Below, piece after piece: positions 52,891-61,034 of a stretch of 64,000 nucleotides of DNA. Origin of the DNA: Bacillus sp. NTK071 (lineage in GTDB: Bacteria; Bacillota; Bacilli; Bacillales; Guptibacillaceae); contig NZ_JAFKOI010000008.1 in the NCBI RefSeq assembly GCF_017303315.1, forward strand, positions 1-64,000. The letters are read 5' to 3'. The position numbers and the translations under genes are program-made. Positions within the stretch are counted from its first letter, which is position 1. Every line of letters starts with the position of its first letter. The notes beneath the pieces are model-generated. The model was given only the letters and a program-made list of their open reading frames with translations, was not told the origin of the DNA and ran no database searches.

Positions 52891-52906
52891 GTTCTTTTTA
52901 GAGAAC
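52891..52906. promoter_or_regulatory. SinR-like operator upstream of epsA, proximal
   Basis: GTTCTTTTTAGAGAAC contains two SinR heptamers (GTTCTYT) in opposite orientation, GTTCTTT on plus and GTTCTCT on minus. It is 38 bases upstream of the epsA start. In B. subtilis, SinR binds such inverted heptamers in the eps promoter. Confidence 0.65.
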
Positions 52907-53020
52907 TCTAACACAAGTATAATCCCCTCCTCTTCGTAATGGAAGGGCTAAAGATTTCTAAATATGCGCAAAAACAGTGGTTTTTCCTTTACTATCTACC
53001 ATTTTCATAATCTAGCTTCG

Positions 53021-53035
53021 TTTCTCATAAAGAAC
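53021..53035. promoter_or_regulatory. SinR-like operator upstream of epsA, distal
   Basis: TTTCTCATAAAGAAC holds one exact heptamer (AAAGAAC, 53029-53035) and a near-matching inverted arm. It lies 168 bases upstream of epsA and close after the beta-helix gene stop. Confidence 0.55.
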
Positions 53036-53108
53036 AAAAATAGTTCATAATGTTCATTATATAATACATAAAGATGGGTTATTTTTCCTAATAACCGCTT
53101 TTAAACAC

Positions 53109-54092
53109 TTATTTATACATATTCCTAGTTCCTGAATTCATAAATTGTTCATGGGGCAGATTGAAATTAAGGTCATTATCAGCTGACTGCGATGTTAATT
53201 CAATTAATGGCCCTTCATTTTTGGCAAGATGTGCATCCCATACAACACCGTTCAGTTGATTCGCCGAACCGCTAATTACAATTGCCTTTTGCGTTACTTC
53301 TGATACTTGAATTTGGAGCTGATTAAATTGGTTACCCGACGTTTCATTTGGTACGGTCACCTGCCCAATCAGTTGAATACATCGCACACAATCATCAATG
53401 GTTATATTCGTAAATCGATTACCATTAATCCATGTATAGTGATCACTTATCTTATTTGTCTTTGCCTCCAAACGGATACCCTGATTGAAACCAACAATAC
53501 TTACATCAGAAATGTTCACGAAACTAATGTAATCACCTGGCTTACTAGCTGTTAGAGCTAAAGCCGTACCTTTATGAGAACCACTCGAATTAAACAGCGT
53601 TACGTTATGCACTCTCGTTCTCTCTGTTGACCAATTCTTCTGATTCCCCTCAATTGAAATAATTTCCGAGTTGAATTTAGATGTTGATACTTCTATAATT
53701 CCGTTAGTAAGTGAGGCATTCCGCTTCAATTCAAAGGCACGAAAATTCCCTTCAATATACACTTTCGTATTCTGATCAAACTCTAGCTCCACATTCTCAC
53801 GAACCACAATACCCTCTGTTAAAATATAAGATTTATTTCCTGACAACCTTACTTTACCAATGGTTGACTCCGCACTGTAATCGATTGCTGCTTGGATCGC
53901 TGCTGAATCATTTGCCGAATCCTCTCCATTTGCTCCAAACTGTTCAACAGTTACAAACGTTTCCCCTTGTTCGCCAGGACCTGTAACGGAGCTTGCTGGA
54001 CTACTATTATTCTTTATCCCAATCCACCCAATAAGCAATGCAATCATCACAAAACATAGAACAGTAGAGACTAATGTCGTTCGCTTCTCCAT
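53109..54092 (-). CDS. Membrane-anchored beta-helix protein (pectate-lyase-like), copy A
   Basis: This 327-residue protein has an N-terminal signal or anchor segment (about 6-25) and an external part that opens with VTVEQFGANGEDSANDSAAIQAAIDYS, the pectate lyase 3 start of right-handed beta-helix glycan lyases and depolymerases. Repeating beta-strand rungs follow to the end. GGGAG precedes the ATG. It is encoded 255 bases upstream of epsA, on the same strand. It could trim or bind the polysaccharide of the locus. Catalytic residues cannot be assigned by eye. A homologue follows upstream at 54215. Confidence 0.8.
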   Translation of the reverse strand: MEKRTTLVSTVLCFVMIALLIGWIGIKNNSSPASSVTGPGEQGETFVTVEQFGANGEDSANDSAAIQAAIDYSAESTIGKVRLSGNKSYILTEGIVVRENVELEFDQNTKVYIEGNFRAFELKRNASLTNGIIEVSTSKFNSEIISIEGNQKNWSTERTRVHNVTLFNSSGSHKGTALALTASKPGDYISFVNISDVSIVGFNQGIRLEAKTNKISDHYTWINGNRFTNITIDDCVRCIQLIGQVTVPNETSGNQFNQLQIQVSEVTQKAIVISGSANQLNGVVWDAHLAKNEGPLIELTSQSADNDLNFNLPHEQFMNSGTRNMYK

Positions 54093-54180
54093 GCCTTTCT
54101 CCCTTCATTCGTTCGTTATATAAGTACTTTCTATCACATATATCGTATTCCCTCTTTCAAAATGGATTCCCAATAGAAAA

Positions 54181-54203
54181 AGACCATCCGATTCGGATGG
54201 TCT
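54181..54203 (-). terminator. Terminator after beta-helix copy B
   Basis: AGACCATCCGATTCGGATGGTCT is a perfect hairpin followed by TTTT in the minus direction. Confidence 0.9.
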
Positions 54204-54214
54204 GGAGTAAACTT

Positions 54215-55051
54215 CTATAGAATTTCTTTTCTGTTATTTCTTCCATTATCCGTAATACGAGAAAGTGGAACATTTCTAATCGCAAACAAGTTATAGGAAC
54301 TAGTCGAGGTGAATTGAACAAGAGAACGATTATGAGGAATATTTGATAGATCCCATGCCATCCCACCAAAAACGTTATACTGCCCATTAGACAAAAGAAT
54401 ATTTGTCGTCGCGCTCGACAACTGAATTTGAAGATTATTAAACGTATTCCCACTACACTCATACGGGATGGTCTCACCTGAAACCAATGAAATACACTTC
54501 GCACAATCATCGATCACAATATCATTGAACGTATTGGCATTCACATAGCTAAAGCCACCTTGTGTCTGAACCGCCTGAAGAAAAATTCCAATATTTAACC
54601 CAACTAGCTTCACATTTTCAAATGGAACAAATGAGATTTCATGACCAGGTCCATTTGCATAGAGATGTAAGCCCGTCCCCTTATGAGAGCCACTCCAGTT
54701 CACAATAGTCGTATCTTTCACCTGTGTCTTAAACCAAGAATTATAATACTTATACTTTCCATCTAGATAGATAACGGGGGAATTAAAGGCACGATCGTTA
54801 ATGGCAATATAAGCACCAATAAGAGAAGAATTTCTCTGTAACTCAAGCACTCGGAAATTACCGGTAACAATAAATCGTGACCCATAACTAAATTGAAGGA
54901 GAACACCTTCCTTAATCACAATTGGTCCTGTAATCGAATAATCTCGATCAATCAGCTCAACAGATTTCACATTATTATCAGCAGCATAGTCAATCGCTGC
55001 TTGAATCATGTCCGTATCATTAGCTGCAGAAAAGTTATCTGCTCTTACCAA
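54215..55051 (-). CDS. Beta-helix protein (pectate-lyase-like), copy B without signal peptide
   Basis: This homologue of copy A has the same rung pattern (NDTDMIQAAIDYAADNNVKSVEL, then GPIVIKEGVLLQFSYGSRFIVTGNFRVLELQRNSSLIGAYI), but no signal peptide or anchor. The best start is TTG at 55051 with GGGAGG seven bases upstream (279 residues); an ATG 11 codons earlier (55084) also gives no signal. The domain-opening GANG motif of copy A is missing too. It may have lost its 5' end or be exported by another route. A terminator follows. Both copies probably derive from one duplication. Confidence 0.72.
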   Translation of the reverse strand: MVRADNFSAANDTDMIQAAIDYAADNNVKSVELIDRDYSITGPIVIKEGVLLQFSYGSRFIVTGNFRVLELQRNSSLIGAYIAINDRAFNSPVIYLDGKYKYYNSWFKTQVKDTTIVNWSGSHKGTGLHLYANGPGHEISFVPFENVKLVGLNIGIFLQAVQTQGGFSYVNANTFNDIVIDDCAKCISLVSGETIPYECSGNTFNNLQIQLSSATTNILLSNGQYNVFGGMAWDLSNIPHNRSLVQFTSTSSYNLFAIRNVPLSRITDNGRNNRKEIL

Positions 55052-55193
55052 ATTAAAACCCTCCCTTTCTATGAACCGAGGCACTACCAGTAATGTGCTC
55101 TCTTTACATATTATGTTAGAGACAAGCGTCTGACAGGCTTAATGCCTAATAAAGAGGGGTTTCTAAATAAAATGGGTTAGACTTAAATAGAAT

Positions 55194-55224
55194 AAGCGCT
55201 ATACCATAAACAGGTATAACGCTT
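55194..55224 (-). terminator. Terminator after lipoprotein gene
   Basis: AAGCGCTATACC...GGTATAACGCTT with T runs, after the stop of the lipoprotein at 55261. Confidence 0.82.
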
Positions 55225-55260
55225 GTTTTCATAGTTCTAATTTTTACTTTCAGACCACTT

Positions 55261-55740
55261 TTACTTTTTTAACTCAACCCCATGCTCCTCCGCCAACACA
55301 CTAACATCCGCCTGATAATCCCTCATCATCTTACCAGCTTCCTGTAACTTCGCATTCGCAGCATCCATCTCACTATAATCCTGATGCTCAATTGCACTAA
55401 CAACACCTAGAAAAGCACTGTGCTGAAGATGAAGAGCGTCAATGTAGTTCTCATGAATTTCCCGTAATTCACTTGTTTCCACTTCAACCTTCTGTACCCG
55501 ATCAATATAGCCTACATATTGGGGGATTACTTCTGCTGTCAGCGTCTGATATGTGATGGAATCATCTTGGTGATTTGGTCCAATCACACTATCATACAAA
55601 TCGATAATCGCCGTCTCCTCATCCACAAGAGCAGGCATTTCATCATTCACATAGTGAAGAAGATCTTCTTGGACCGGATCTGAACATCCTACCAGAGCAA
55701 GTAAAGCTATGAACCCCGCTAACAACCATATCCTTCTCAT
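55261..55740 (-). CDS. Small lipoprotein of unknown function
   Basis: This 159-residue protein has a type II signal peptide with lipobox LVGC (C19), so it should be lipid-anchored on the outer face of the membrane. The mature part is acidic and helical, probably a four-helix bundle (repeating Leu/Val heptads between 25 and 155), like several YkyA-type or DUF-only cell-surface proteins. GGGGG precedes the ATG. It is monocistronic. I do not assign a function. Confidence 0.72.
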   Translation of the reverse strand: MRRIWLLAGFIALLALVGCSDPVQEDLLHYVNDEMPALVDEETAIIDLYDSVIGPNHQDDSITYQTLTAEVIPQYVGYIDRVQKVEVETSELREIHENYIDALHLQHSAFLGVVSAIEHQDYSEMDAANAKLQEAGKMMRDYQADVSVLAEEHGVELKK

Positions 55741-55836
55741 ATGAACACCCCCCTGCTTACTTTATTAAAATAGGAGGGAGTCCTATACCCACTATTCCAG
55801 TCATTTAATTTTATATGTTGAGCGATACGAATGACT

Positions 55837-55856
55837 TTAATCAAACGTTTAATTAA
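55837..55856. repeat. AAACGTTT-centred palindrome, copy 4
   Basis: TTAATCAAACGTTTAATTAA ends eight bases after (in the minus direction) the stop of cysQ at 55865. It is followed by AAAAAA, so in plus-strand reading it resembles a weak terminator. Confidence 0.75.
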
Positions 55857-55864
55857 AAAACAGC

Positions 55865-56677
55865 CTAAAGATTGAATCCATCTCTTCTAACGATAAACCA
55901 CGGGTTCAATAAATTTTGTTTATTATACATAAGTGGTTCACCTGAATAAGGCTGCGTAACAGTCCCACCAGCGCATGTCACAATTGCATGACCAGCAGCA
56001 GTATCCCATTCCATTGTTGGTGCAAAACGAGGATAAACATCAGCCGTTCCTTCCGCTACAAGGCAAAGTTTAAGGGAGCTTCCTGCTGATGTAATGTCAA
56101 TCTCTCCAACTTTTTCTTTCACCATATTAAGGTATTCTTCTGTTTCCTTTGAAAGGTGTGAGCGGCTTGCCACGGCTGAGATTTGCTTTTCTTTCTTATT
56201 TAGAGGTAACTTCATAGCTGCTTTTGTGAAACCGTCACCCACCTTTTTTCGTTTTTGGGTTGCTTTCTCCAATTTAAAAGAACCTAATCCTTTCTTAGCG
56301 ACATATAACGTATCAAGCACAGGCGCATAGATCACTCCTAGCACCGGGTGACCCTGATGGATTAGCGCAATATTAACCGTGAATTCTCCGTTCCGTTTAA
56401 TAAACTCTTTCGTCCCATCTAACGGATCTACAAGCCAGAAGTACGTCCAGTCTTTTCTGTCTCCATACTCTAAATGTTTTCCTTCTTCGCTAAGAATTGG
56501 AATGCCTGGATTTAATGCTTTAAGACCTTTCACAATCGTTCCATGTGATTGTTGATCTGCTAATGTAAGTGGAGAATCATCTTTCTTGCTCTGCACCTTC
56601 AAATCTTTAGAACCATAGACTTCTAGTATTTTAGCTCCTGCTTCAAGAGCGACCGATATAATTTCTTCTAACTTCAA
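55865..56677 (-). CDS. cysQ: 3'(2'),5'-bisphosphate nucleotidase CysQ
   Basis: This 270-residue inositol-monophosphatase-fold enzyme has the metal motif WLVDPLDGTKEF (near 81-92), the preceding EEGKH glutamate, and WDTAAGHAIV (near 223-232). It hydrolyses 3'-phosphoadenosine 5'-phosphate (PAP) to AMP during sulfate assimilation, or a related bisphosphate. The start is a TTG with AGAGAAA upstream. An AAACGTTT palindrome follows the stop. It is monocistronic between the lipoprotein and acyltransferase genes. Inositol phosphatase activity is the alternative. Confidence 0.87.
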   Translation of the reverse strand: MKLEEIISVALEAGAKILEVYGSKDLKVQSKKDDSPLTLADQQSHGTIVKGLKALNPGIPILSEEGKHLEYGDRKDWTYFWLVDPLDGTKEFIKRNGEFTVNIALIHQGHPVLGVIYAPVLDTLYVAKKGLGSFKLEKATQKRKKVGDGFTKAAMKLPLNKKEKQISAVASRSHLSKETEEYLNMVKEKVGEIDITSAGSSLKLCLVAEGTADVYPRFAPTMEWDTAAGHAIVTCAGGTVTQPYSGEPLMYNKQNLLNPWFIVRRDGFNL

Positions 56678-56800
56678 TTTCTCTAAAATCGAAACACACC
56701 TGCCTTCAATTCACTTTATAATTTCTAATCATTGTATAAACTATTCACCTTCGGATCCATTCGTGTAGGTTGTCCACACTCTTTCTAACTATATAACAAA

Positions 56801-56824
56801 AAAAGCCCCGTAGAATGGGCTCTT
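56801..56824 (-). terminator. Terminator after acyltransferase gene
   Basis: GAGCCC...GGGGCT followed by seven T in the minus direction, about 50 bases after the acyltransferase stop and beyond the AAACGTTT palindrome. Confidence 0.78.
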
Positions 56825-56841
56825 ACTCTCTTATCATTCAG

Positions 56842-56861
56842 TTAAACAAACGTTTATTTAA
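56842..56861. repeat. AAACGTTT-centred palindrome, copy 5
   Basis: TTAAACAAACGTTTATTTAA, identical to copy 2 at 7156, lies 12 bases after the stop of the acyltransferase gene. Confidence 0.78.
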
Positions 56862-56873
56862 CCTCATCATGAC

Positions 56874-57938
56874 TCAGTTCACACTTAATTCTTTCGTCTT
56901 CATTGTATAAGGATGAGAAACAGGGTCTTTCTCAGCTCCATCCTTCCCCGTATACAATGTCATGGCTTTATTAATAAAAACGGATGTTCCAAGCACAATG
57001 GCAAAAACAAGTACGAAATATTCCATTCTGAACATCGCACCAGGTAGCACTGTCGACGTGACAAAAAGTACTAGAGGAAAGATGAGATAAACTCCGAACA
57101 CATTCTTTCCGATCCCAGTTAAAAATAAATCTAGCAGAATCACTTTTTTAACAGAGTCATACATCGCTAGTAGCGAGACTGTAATCAATGGAATTGTAAT
57201 CATCACTGTCCAACTGTTACTGCCAACTGCTTCCGTTGCTTGAATGTCATAAACCACAAAACACATTAAGCCTACAAAGCTCACATAGCCTCCCCAGTTA
57301 AGCTTCTTCGAAATAGCTTGAACAAGTTCCCCATGTTGAGCAAGGAATACACCAAACACAAAGAAGAAAATCCACTTTACTAAGATGGCTTTCTGTCCAA
57401 AGATTTGTGCCACCGTGTTAGCCGCGTCAGGTGAATAGAGAAAGAGAAAATAAGCATTCACGACGAAGGAAATAATCAACAGAATTGTCCACCCCATCTT
57501 CGTACGAACGAGTTGAAATAGTGGGAAGACCAAATACAGCTGAAGTACGGCTGCAACGAAATATAAATGATAGAAGGAGTTGCCCATTACGAAATCAAGA
57601 ATGTGTGTTTTCCATCCTGTAAACACTGAAACTTCCATCACGATTTTAGTAATAGCAAGATACAGAATACTCATTCCTACAAAAGGGAGAACAATTTTGA
57701 CGAATCCTACTTGATAGAATCGCTTTCGATCATATCCTACACTTCGCTCTAGAATCACAAATACCATCCCGACAATTACCGCAAGCATCGCAACACCTGG
57801 TTGATCAAGCTCGTAAGGAAATGCAGTGATTGATGCTTCGCTAGAAAACATGTTGAGAACATGAACGAGTAATATACCGATACAGGTAATAGCACTTACA
57901 AAATAGATCATTTTCATCTCTTGATTCGTTTTCTGCAT
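56874..57938 (-). CDS. Acyltransferase-3 family membrane protein
   Basis: This 354-residue protein has about ten membrane segments and an N-terminal MIYFVSAITCIGILLVHVLNMFS, with the His typical of the acyltransferase 3 family. It is shaped like the one encoded at 40278 but is clearly different in sequence. Family members acylate cell-surface glycans, including teichoic acids and exopolysaccharides. It is monocistronic, with its own terminator and an upstream gap of about 270 bases shared with the DUF1659 operon. Acceptor unknown. Confidence 0.83.
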   Translation of the reverse strand: MQKTNQEMKMIYFVSAITCIGILLVHVLNMFSSEASITAFPYELDQPGVAMLAVIVGMVFVILERSVGYDRKRFYQVGFVKIVLPFVGMSILYLAITKIVMEVSVFTGWKTHILDFVMGNSFYHLYFVAAVLQLYLVFPLFQLVRTKMGWTILLIISFVVNAYFLFLYSPDAANTVAQIFGQKAILVKWIFFFVFGVFLAQHGELVQAISKKLNWGGYVSFVGLMCFVVYDIQATEAVGSNSWTVMITIPLITVSLLAMYDSVKKVILLDLFLTGIGKNVFGVYLIFPLVLFVTSTVLPGAMFRMEYFVLVFAIVLGTSVFINKAMTLYTGKDGAEKDPVSHPYTMKTKELSVN

Positions 57939-58092
57939 GAGCTCACATCCTGGTCTGATTTGGCTTTATTCTTTCATTATAAAGATGCCAAGCTCGTTTT
58001 GGAGAGATATTGGGTAATCTTTACAAAACATTAACAGCTCTGTCATGAATCTTACAAGATTAGCCCCGCTTTAGTTGAATAAACCATAATAT

Positions 58093-58127
58093 GCACTCTG
58101 GAGAGAACTCTCTTCAGGGTGCTTTTT
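58093..58127 (+). terminator. Leader terminator upstream of DUF1659 operon
   Basis: GCACTCTGGAGAG...CTCTTCAGGGTGC with TTTTT is a strong plus-strand terminator 83 bases before the first gene of a plus-strand operon. No plus-strand gene precedes it, so it may be an attenuator of a leader RNA or a relic. Confidence 0.75.
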
Positions 58128-58209
58128 ATCGCAACTAAAATTTATTTTTAACCGAATGCCCCTTTTCCCATTTTCAAAACGATATATAGGGTGAAAGGAG
58201 GTGATCAAC

Positions 58210-58428
58210 ATGGCAACAGCATCTCTCATGAACACGCAGCTTCGTATGGTACTTGAAACTGGCGTTGACGAGAACGGCAAATCAATCTTCCGCAGCAAGA
58301 ACTTCAACAACGTGAAGCCTTCCGCAACACCTGATGCGCTTTTCGCTGTCGCACTTGCGCTAGCACCGCTTCAGCAGCACAACTTATTTGCGGTCGAGCG
58401 CAATGACTCATCTGATCTACAAGCGTAA
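58210..58428 (+). CDS. DUF1659 protein
   Basis: This 72-residue protein (MATASLMNTQLRMVLETGVDEN...) follows the DUF1659 pattern, with KSIFRSKNFNNVKPSATPDALFAVALALAPLQ as the conserved core. AAGGAGGTGATC precedes the ATG. The role is unknown. DUF1659, DUF2922 and YvrJ genes are commonly found together in Bacillus, and the same three are consecutive here, so they probably form one functional unit in the cell. No transmembrane segment. Confidence 0.85.
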   Translation: MATASLMNTQLRMVLETGVDENGKSIFRSKNFNNVKPSATPDALFAVALALAPLQQHNLFAVERNDSSDLQA

Positions 58429-58459
58429 TCCCAATTAATAAGAAAGGAGGTTAAATACT

Positions 58460-58678
58460 ATGCCCAAAACACTTGAACTTCAATTCAACACTCGTGACAA
58501 CAAACCATTCTCTATTACGCTAAGCGATCCAGTTGAACCGGTTAACCCAGCAGCAATCGCAGCCGCAATGGACGCCATCATCGCACAGAACTGCTTTACA
58601 ACAAGCGGTGGAGATGTAACAGCTAAGAAAGGCGCACGACTCGTTGAACGTAACGAGAATGAGATCGTAATCAGCTAA
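58460..58678 (+). CDS. DUF2922 protein
   Basis: This 72-residue protein (MPKTLELQFNTRDNKPFSITL...) has the DUF2922 start and the VEPVNPAAIAAAMDAIIAQNCF core. It has an AAAGGAGG ribosome binding site and follows DUF1659 by 31 bases. It is soluble and beta-rich at both ends. The function is unknown; its constant neighbours are DUF1659 and YvrJ. Confidence 0.85.
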   Translation: MPKTLELQFNTRDNKPFSITLSDPVEPVNPAAIAAAMDAIIAQNCFTTSGGDVTAKKGARLVERNENEIVIS

Positions 58679-58745
58679 TTGACCTAAGGAAGGGCATTTG
58701 TCCTTCCTCTTTCATAAGTTCATAAACGAACAAGGAGGGAAAACG

Positions 58746-58895
58746 ATGGAGTCCTGGATGTCACTCATCAGCGATGTTGGCTTTCCGATTGTGGTGACGC
58801 TTTACTTACTACATCGCATTGAAGGAAAACTCGACACGTTGAACGATACAATTCTGCAGCTACCAGATCAGTTGAACGCTCGAAGTTCGGATTAG
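58746..58895 (+). CDS. YvrJ-family small membrane protein
   Basis: This 49-residue protein starts at the ATG with AAGGAGGG upstream (58746). A 16-codon upstream extension is rejected because it covers the ribosome binding site. It has one membrane segment (about 3-22, SWMSLISDVGFPIVVTLYLL) and the HRIEGKLDTLNDTILQLPDQL helix of the YvrJ family, which is reminiscent of holin-like or phage-derived small proteins. It ends the operon, followed by a terminator at 58921-58948. Confidence 0.82.
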   Translation: MESWMSLISDVGFPIVVTLYLLHRIEGKLDTLNDTILQLPDQLNARSSD

Positions 58896-58920
58896 GTAAG
58901 AGATTAAAGCTTGAATAAGA

Positions 58921-58948
58921 AGAGGTTCAATAGACAAGGCGAACCTCT
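58921..58948 (+). terminator. Terminator of the DUF1659-DUF2922-yvrJ operon
   Basis: AGAGGTTC...GAACCTCT with a T-rich tail, 25 bases after the yvrJ-like stop. Confidence 0.75.
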
Positions 58949-59040
58949 CCATTCCTTTCTATCGCTATACATACCCAACTTCATATCGAACAATGGCTTC
59001 CACCTCTTATTTAAAATAAGAGTCTGCGAGGTTTCTTAAG

Positions 59041-59640
59041 GTGTGCCGTTGTTCAGAACGTGGAAAGCCTACCACACGTTTCAAAACTAAACTTGTCAGG
59101 TTAGCTGGAGCCAATGCAGAAAATTCAGCGTTCCCACATCCCCGCATTTCCCGGTTTATGTGGTGGGAAGCTATGGCGAGAACGGCCCTTATAACGGTTC
59201 GGTATGGTAACCAGGCGTACTACGGTACGGGTAGCAGCGCATAGATGACGACGCACATTGGACTGGTTTAATGTGTAGAAAGTGCGCTGTTGAAGAAATT
59301 CAAGCGTTCAAATCGGGTGATACGGTGGAAACCTCAGGAAGGTCTCAGTATACTTCAGTATGAGCGGACGGCTGCTTTTACAGTGCTGATGCTTTTTTGT
59401 CAGTGCTGTAAAGGTAGTCATTCTCTGTCCAATGTTTCCTATCCAGTCTAGTGCCTTCAGTCGTTAAGGAGCACGAAAGCAAACAGCTTGGAACGGTTTA
59501 TCTATTACAGAGTAAGTGCAGCATAATCTACTAGATTAAAATAAGTAGATAGAGAAAAGGTTAGGCAATAAGCGAAGCGCCCTGGTTGAAAAGAAGGGGG
59601 GAGCGGATCAGATTTTGACGTTGGTTTTAGAGTACTGGAG
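59041..59640 (+). ncRNA. Structured non-coding region resembling the 5' part of a group II intron
   Basis: From GTGTGCC at 59041, a GC-richer stretch of about 600 bases contains no convincing gene (one 67-codon frame has no ribosome binding site). It begins with the GTGYG boundary of group II introns and has many short stems and purine-rich joints. Examples are a 13-base-pair hairpin at 59379-59416 and AGGAGCACGAAAGCAAACAGC near 59467-59487, like the domain I joints of bacterial group II introns. A small hairpin lies just upstream (59004-59022), as for introns inserted after stem-loops. No reverse-transcriptase frame or domain V was found, so it would be a 3'-truncated remnant. An independent structured RNA is the alternative. 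Confidence 0.45.
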
Positions 59641-59688
59641 TACGGCGTTAGTATATAACAAATGGATTACCATTCTTTTAATGGAAAA

Positions 59689-59724
59689 GGCAGTAGCTAA
59701 TCAAACGTTTGATTAACCACTGCC
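59689..59724. terminator. Terminator containing AAACGTTT palindrome, copy 6
   Basis: The near-perfect inverted repeat GGCAGT...ACTGCC has the palindrome CTAATCAAACGTTTGATTAA (59697-59716) as its inner part. A short A run on the left acts as the T tail in the minus direction for the GT4 gene ending at 59759. Confidence 0.85.
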
Positions 59725-59758
59725 CTGGTATTTTAAATAATAGAGCTACTACTGAACG

Positions 59759-60997
59759 TTATCGTATAGAAACACCTTCCACTACCGAATAAATCTCTTG
59801 GTAACTCGTTCTTCGATCAAACTTCTCTTCAGCTAGCTTCCTAGAATTAGCTCCAAATGCTCTTCTTAAATCACTATCATTGTAAAGAGATTCAATGAGA
59901 TCCGCTAGTGTATTCGCATCTCCAGGCGCGTAATTGTAACCTAATTTTCTACTAGTTACGATGTCACAAAACTCTTTGTTCTGACTGCTGTTTAAAATCG
60001 GGAGCCCAGCTGCAACATAATCTCCAATCTTGTTCGTGATACTTTGTTGCGCCCCTTTGCTGATGGCATTTGCAGCAACGTCGGATCGGACGAGGGTGGG
60101 AATCATTTGTTCATACGATAAATGACCCATGAAATCTACCGGTGCATCCAGTTCAGTTGCTAATTCTTCGTATTTGGCTCTAAACGGACCATCACCCATT
60201 ACTTTAAAAACGATATGATCAAATCCTTTTTTCTTAAGCTTTGCTACAGCTCTTATAACCGTTGGAATATCATAGCTGTAGCTGAACGTTCCAACATAGG
60301 TAATCCAAAACTCGTTCTGTTTCTTCATTACTTTCAGAGCTTTACAGGAATCGAAATGATTAAGATCTGTTCCAATGTAAACTGGTAGGAAGTTCTTAGC
60401 ATGATCATTCACCTTTTCAACACGTGCAATATAACTTTGCGATACCCCTACAACTGAATCAGCTAGTTTATAAATTCGATTAGCGTACATTGTTAATGGA
60501 TACAGCAAGGTATCTGTCAGCGGGTCTGGAAATTTCAGCGTGTTTTTAATAGATTCTGGCCATACATCCTGAATATCGAGAATAAACGGTATTTTGTTCC
60601 GTTTAGCAAACTTTCCTACTTCGTATGCAGCGCCCATCATTGGATACGCACAATAAATGACATCTGGCTTAATTTCAATTACGTTCAAATATGCTGTAAG
60701 CTGCTTGGCAAAATGCCTGTGGCTCCATATCCGATCAAATCCAACGTTTTTGGTATAACCTAACTCTGGAATAATGACTAGGTTGTATGGAAACGACCGT
60801 TCAGAGATCGCTTTCTGATCTCTAAATTTCTTTTCTCTATGCTTGAAACTACTCGTTACCAGGGTGACGTTATGACCGATTTCACTAAGTTTATTTGCGA
60901 TATAGCTAAACCGATTAAATCCCTTTTCTCCAGGTAAATTCGTAAACGGTGCAACAAGGAGAACATCTTTTTTGGTTGAGATCAAGGCTTCATCCAT
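59759..60997 (-). CDS. GT4 glycosyltransferase, EPS copy 2
   Basis: This protein of about 412 residues is a close paralogue of the GT4 encoded at 42252. It shares VAPFTNLPGEKGFNRFSYIANKLSE, the central FILDIQDVWPESIKNTLKFP and KGAQQSITNKIGDYVAAGLPILNSSQN. The ATG at 60997 is preceded by GAAGG but with very short spacing; TTG codons nearby are alternatives, so the first residues are uncertain. It follows the FemAB-like gene by about 37 bases. It should add the same type of sugar as its paralogue in the second polysaccharide module. Confidence 0.87.
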   Translation of the reverse strand: MDEALISTKKDVLLVAPFTNLPGEKGFNRFSYIANKLSEIGHNVTLVTSSFKHREKKFRDQKAISERSFPYNLVIIPELGYTKNVGFDRIWSHRHFAKQLTAYLNVIEIKPDVIYCAYPMMGAAYEVGKFAKRNKIPFILDIQDVWPESIKNTLKFPDPLTDTLLYPLTMYANRIYKLADSVVGVSQSYIARVEKVNDHAKNFLPVYIGTDLNHFDSCKALKVMKKQNEFWITYVGTFSYSYDIPTVIRAVAKLKKKGFDHIVFKVMGDGPFRAKYEELATELDAPVDFMGHLSYEQMIPTLVRSDVAANAISKGAQQSITNKIGDYVAAGLPILNSSQNKEFCDIVTSRKLGYNYAPGDANTLADLIESLYNDSDLRRAFGANSRKLAEEKFDRRTSYQEIYSVVEGVSIR

Positions 60998-61034
60998 CCC
61001 TTCTTTGTATGATGGCCGTACACGCAACTTCCCA

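Noticed and set aside
59041-59244. 67-codon plus-strand frame in the structured region
   Set aside because: It lacks a ribosome binding site and a plausible start, its composition is not protein-like, and it lies inside sequence with RNA-like stems.
58990-59640. OLE RNA, RNase P or tmRNA as identity of the structured region
   Set aside because: None of the conserved segments I know for these RNAs is visible, and the gene context of OLE (isoprenoid and OAP genes) is absent.
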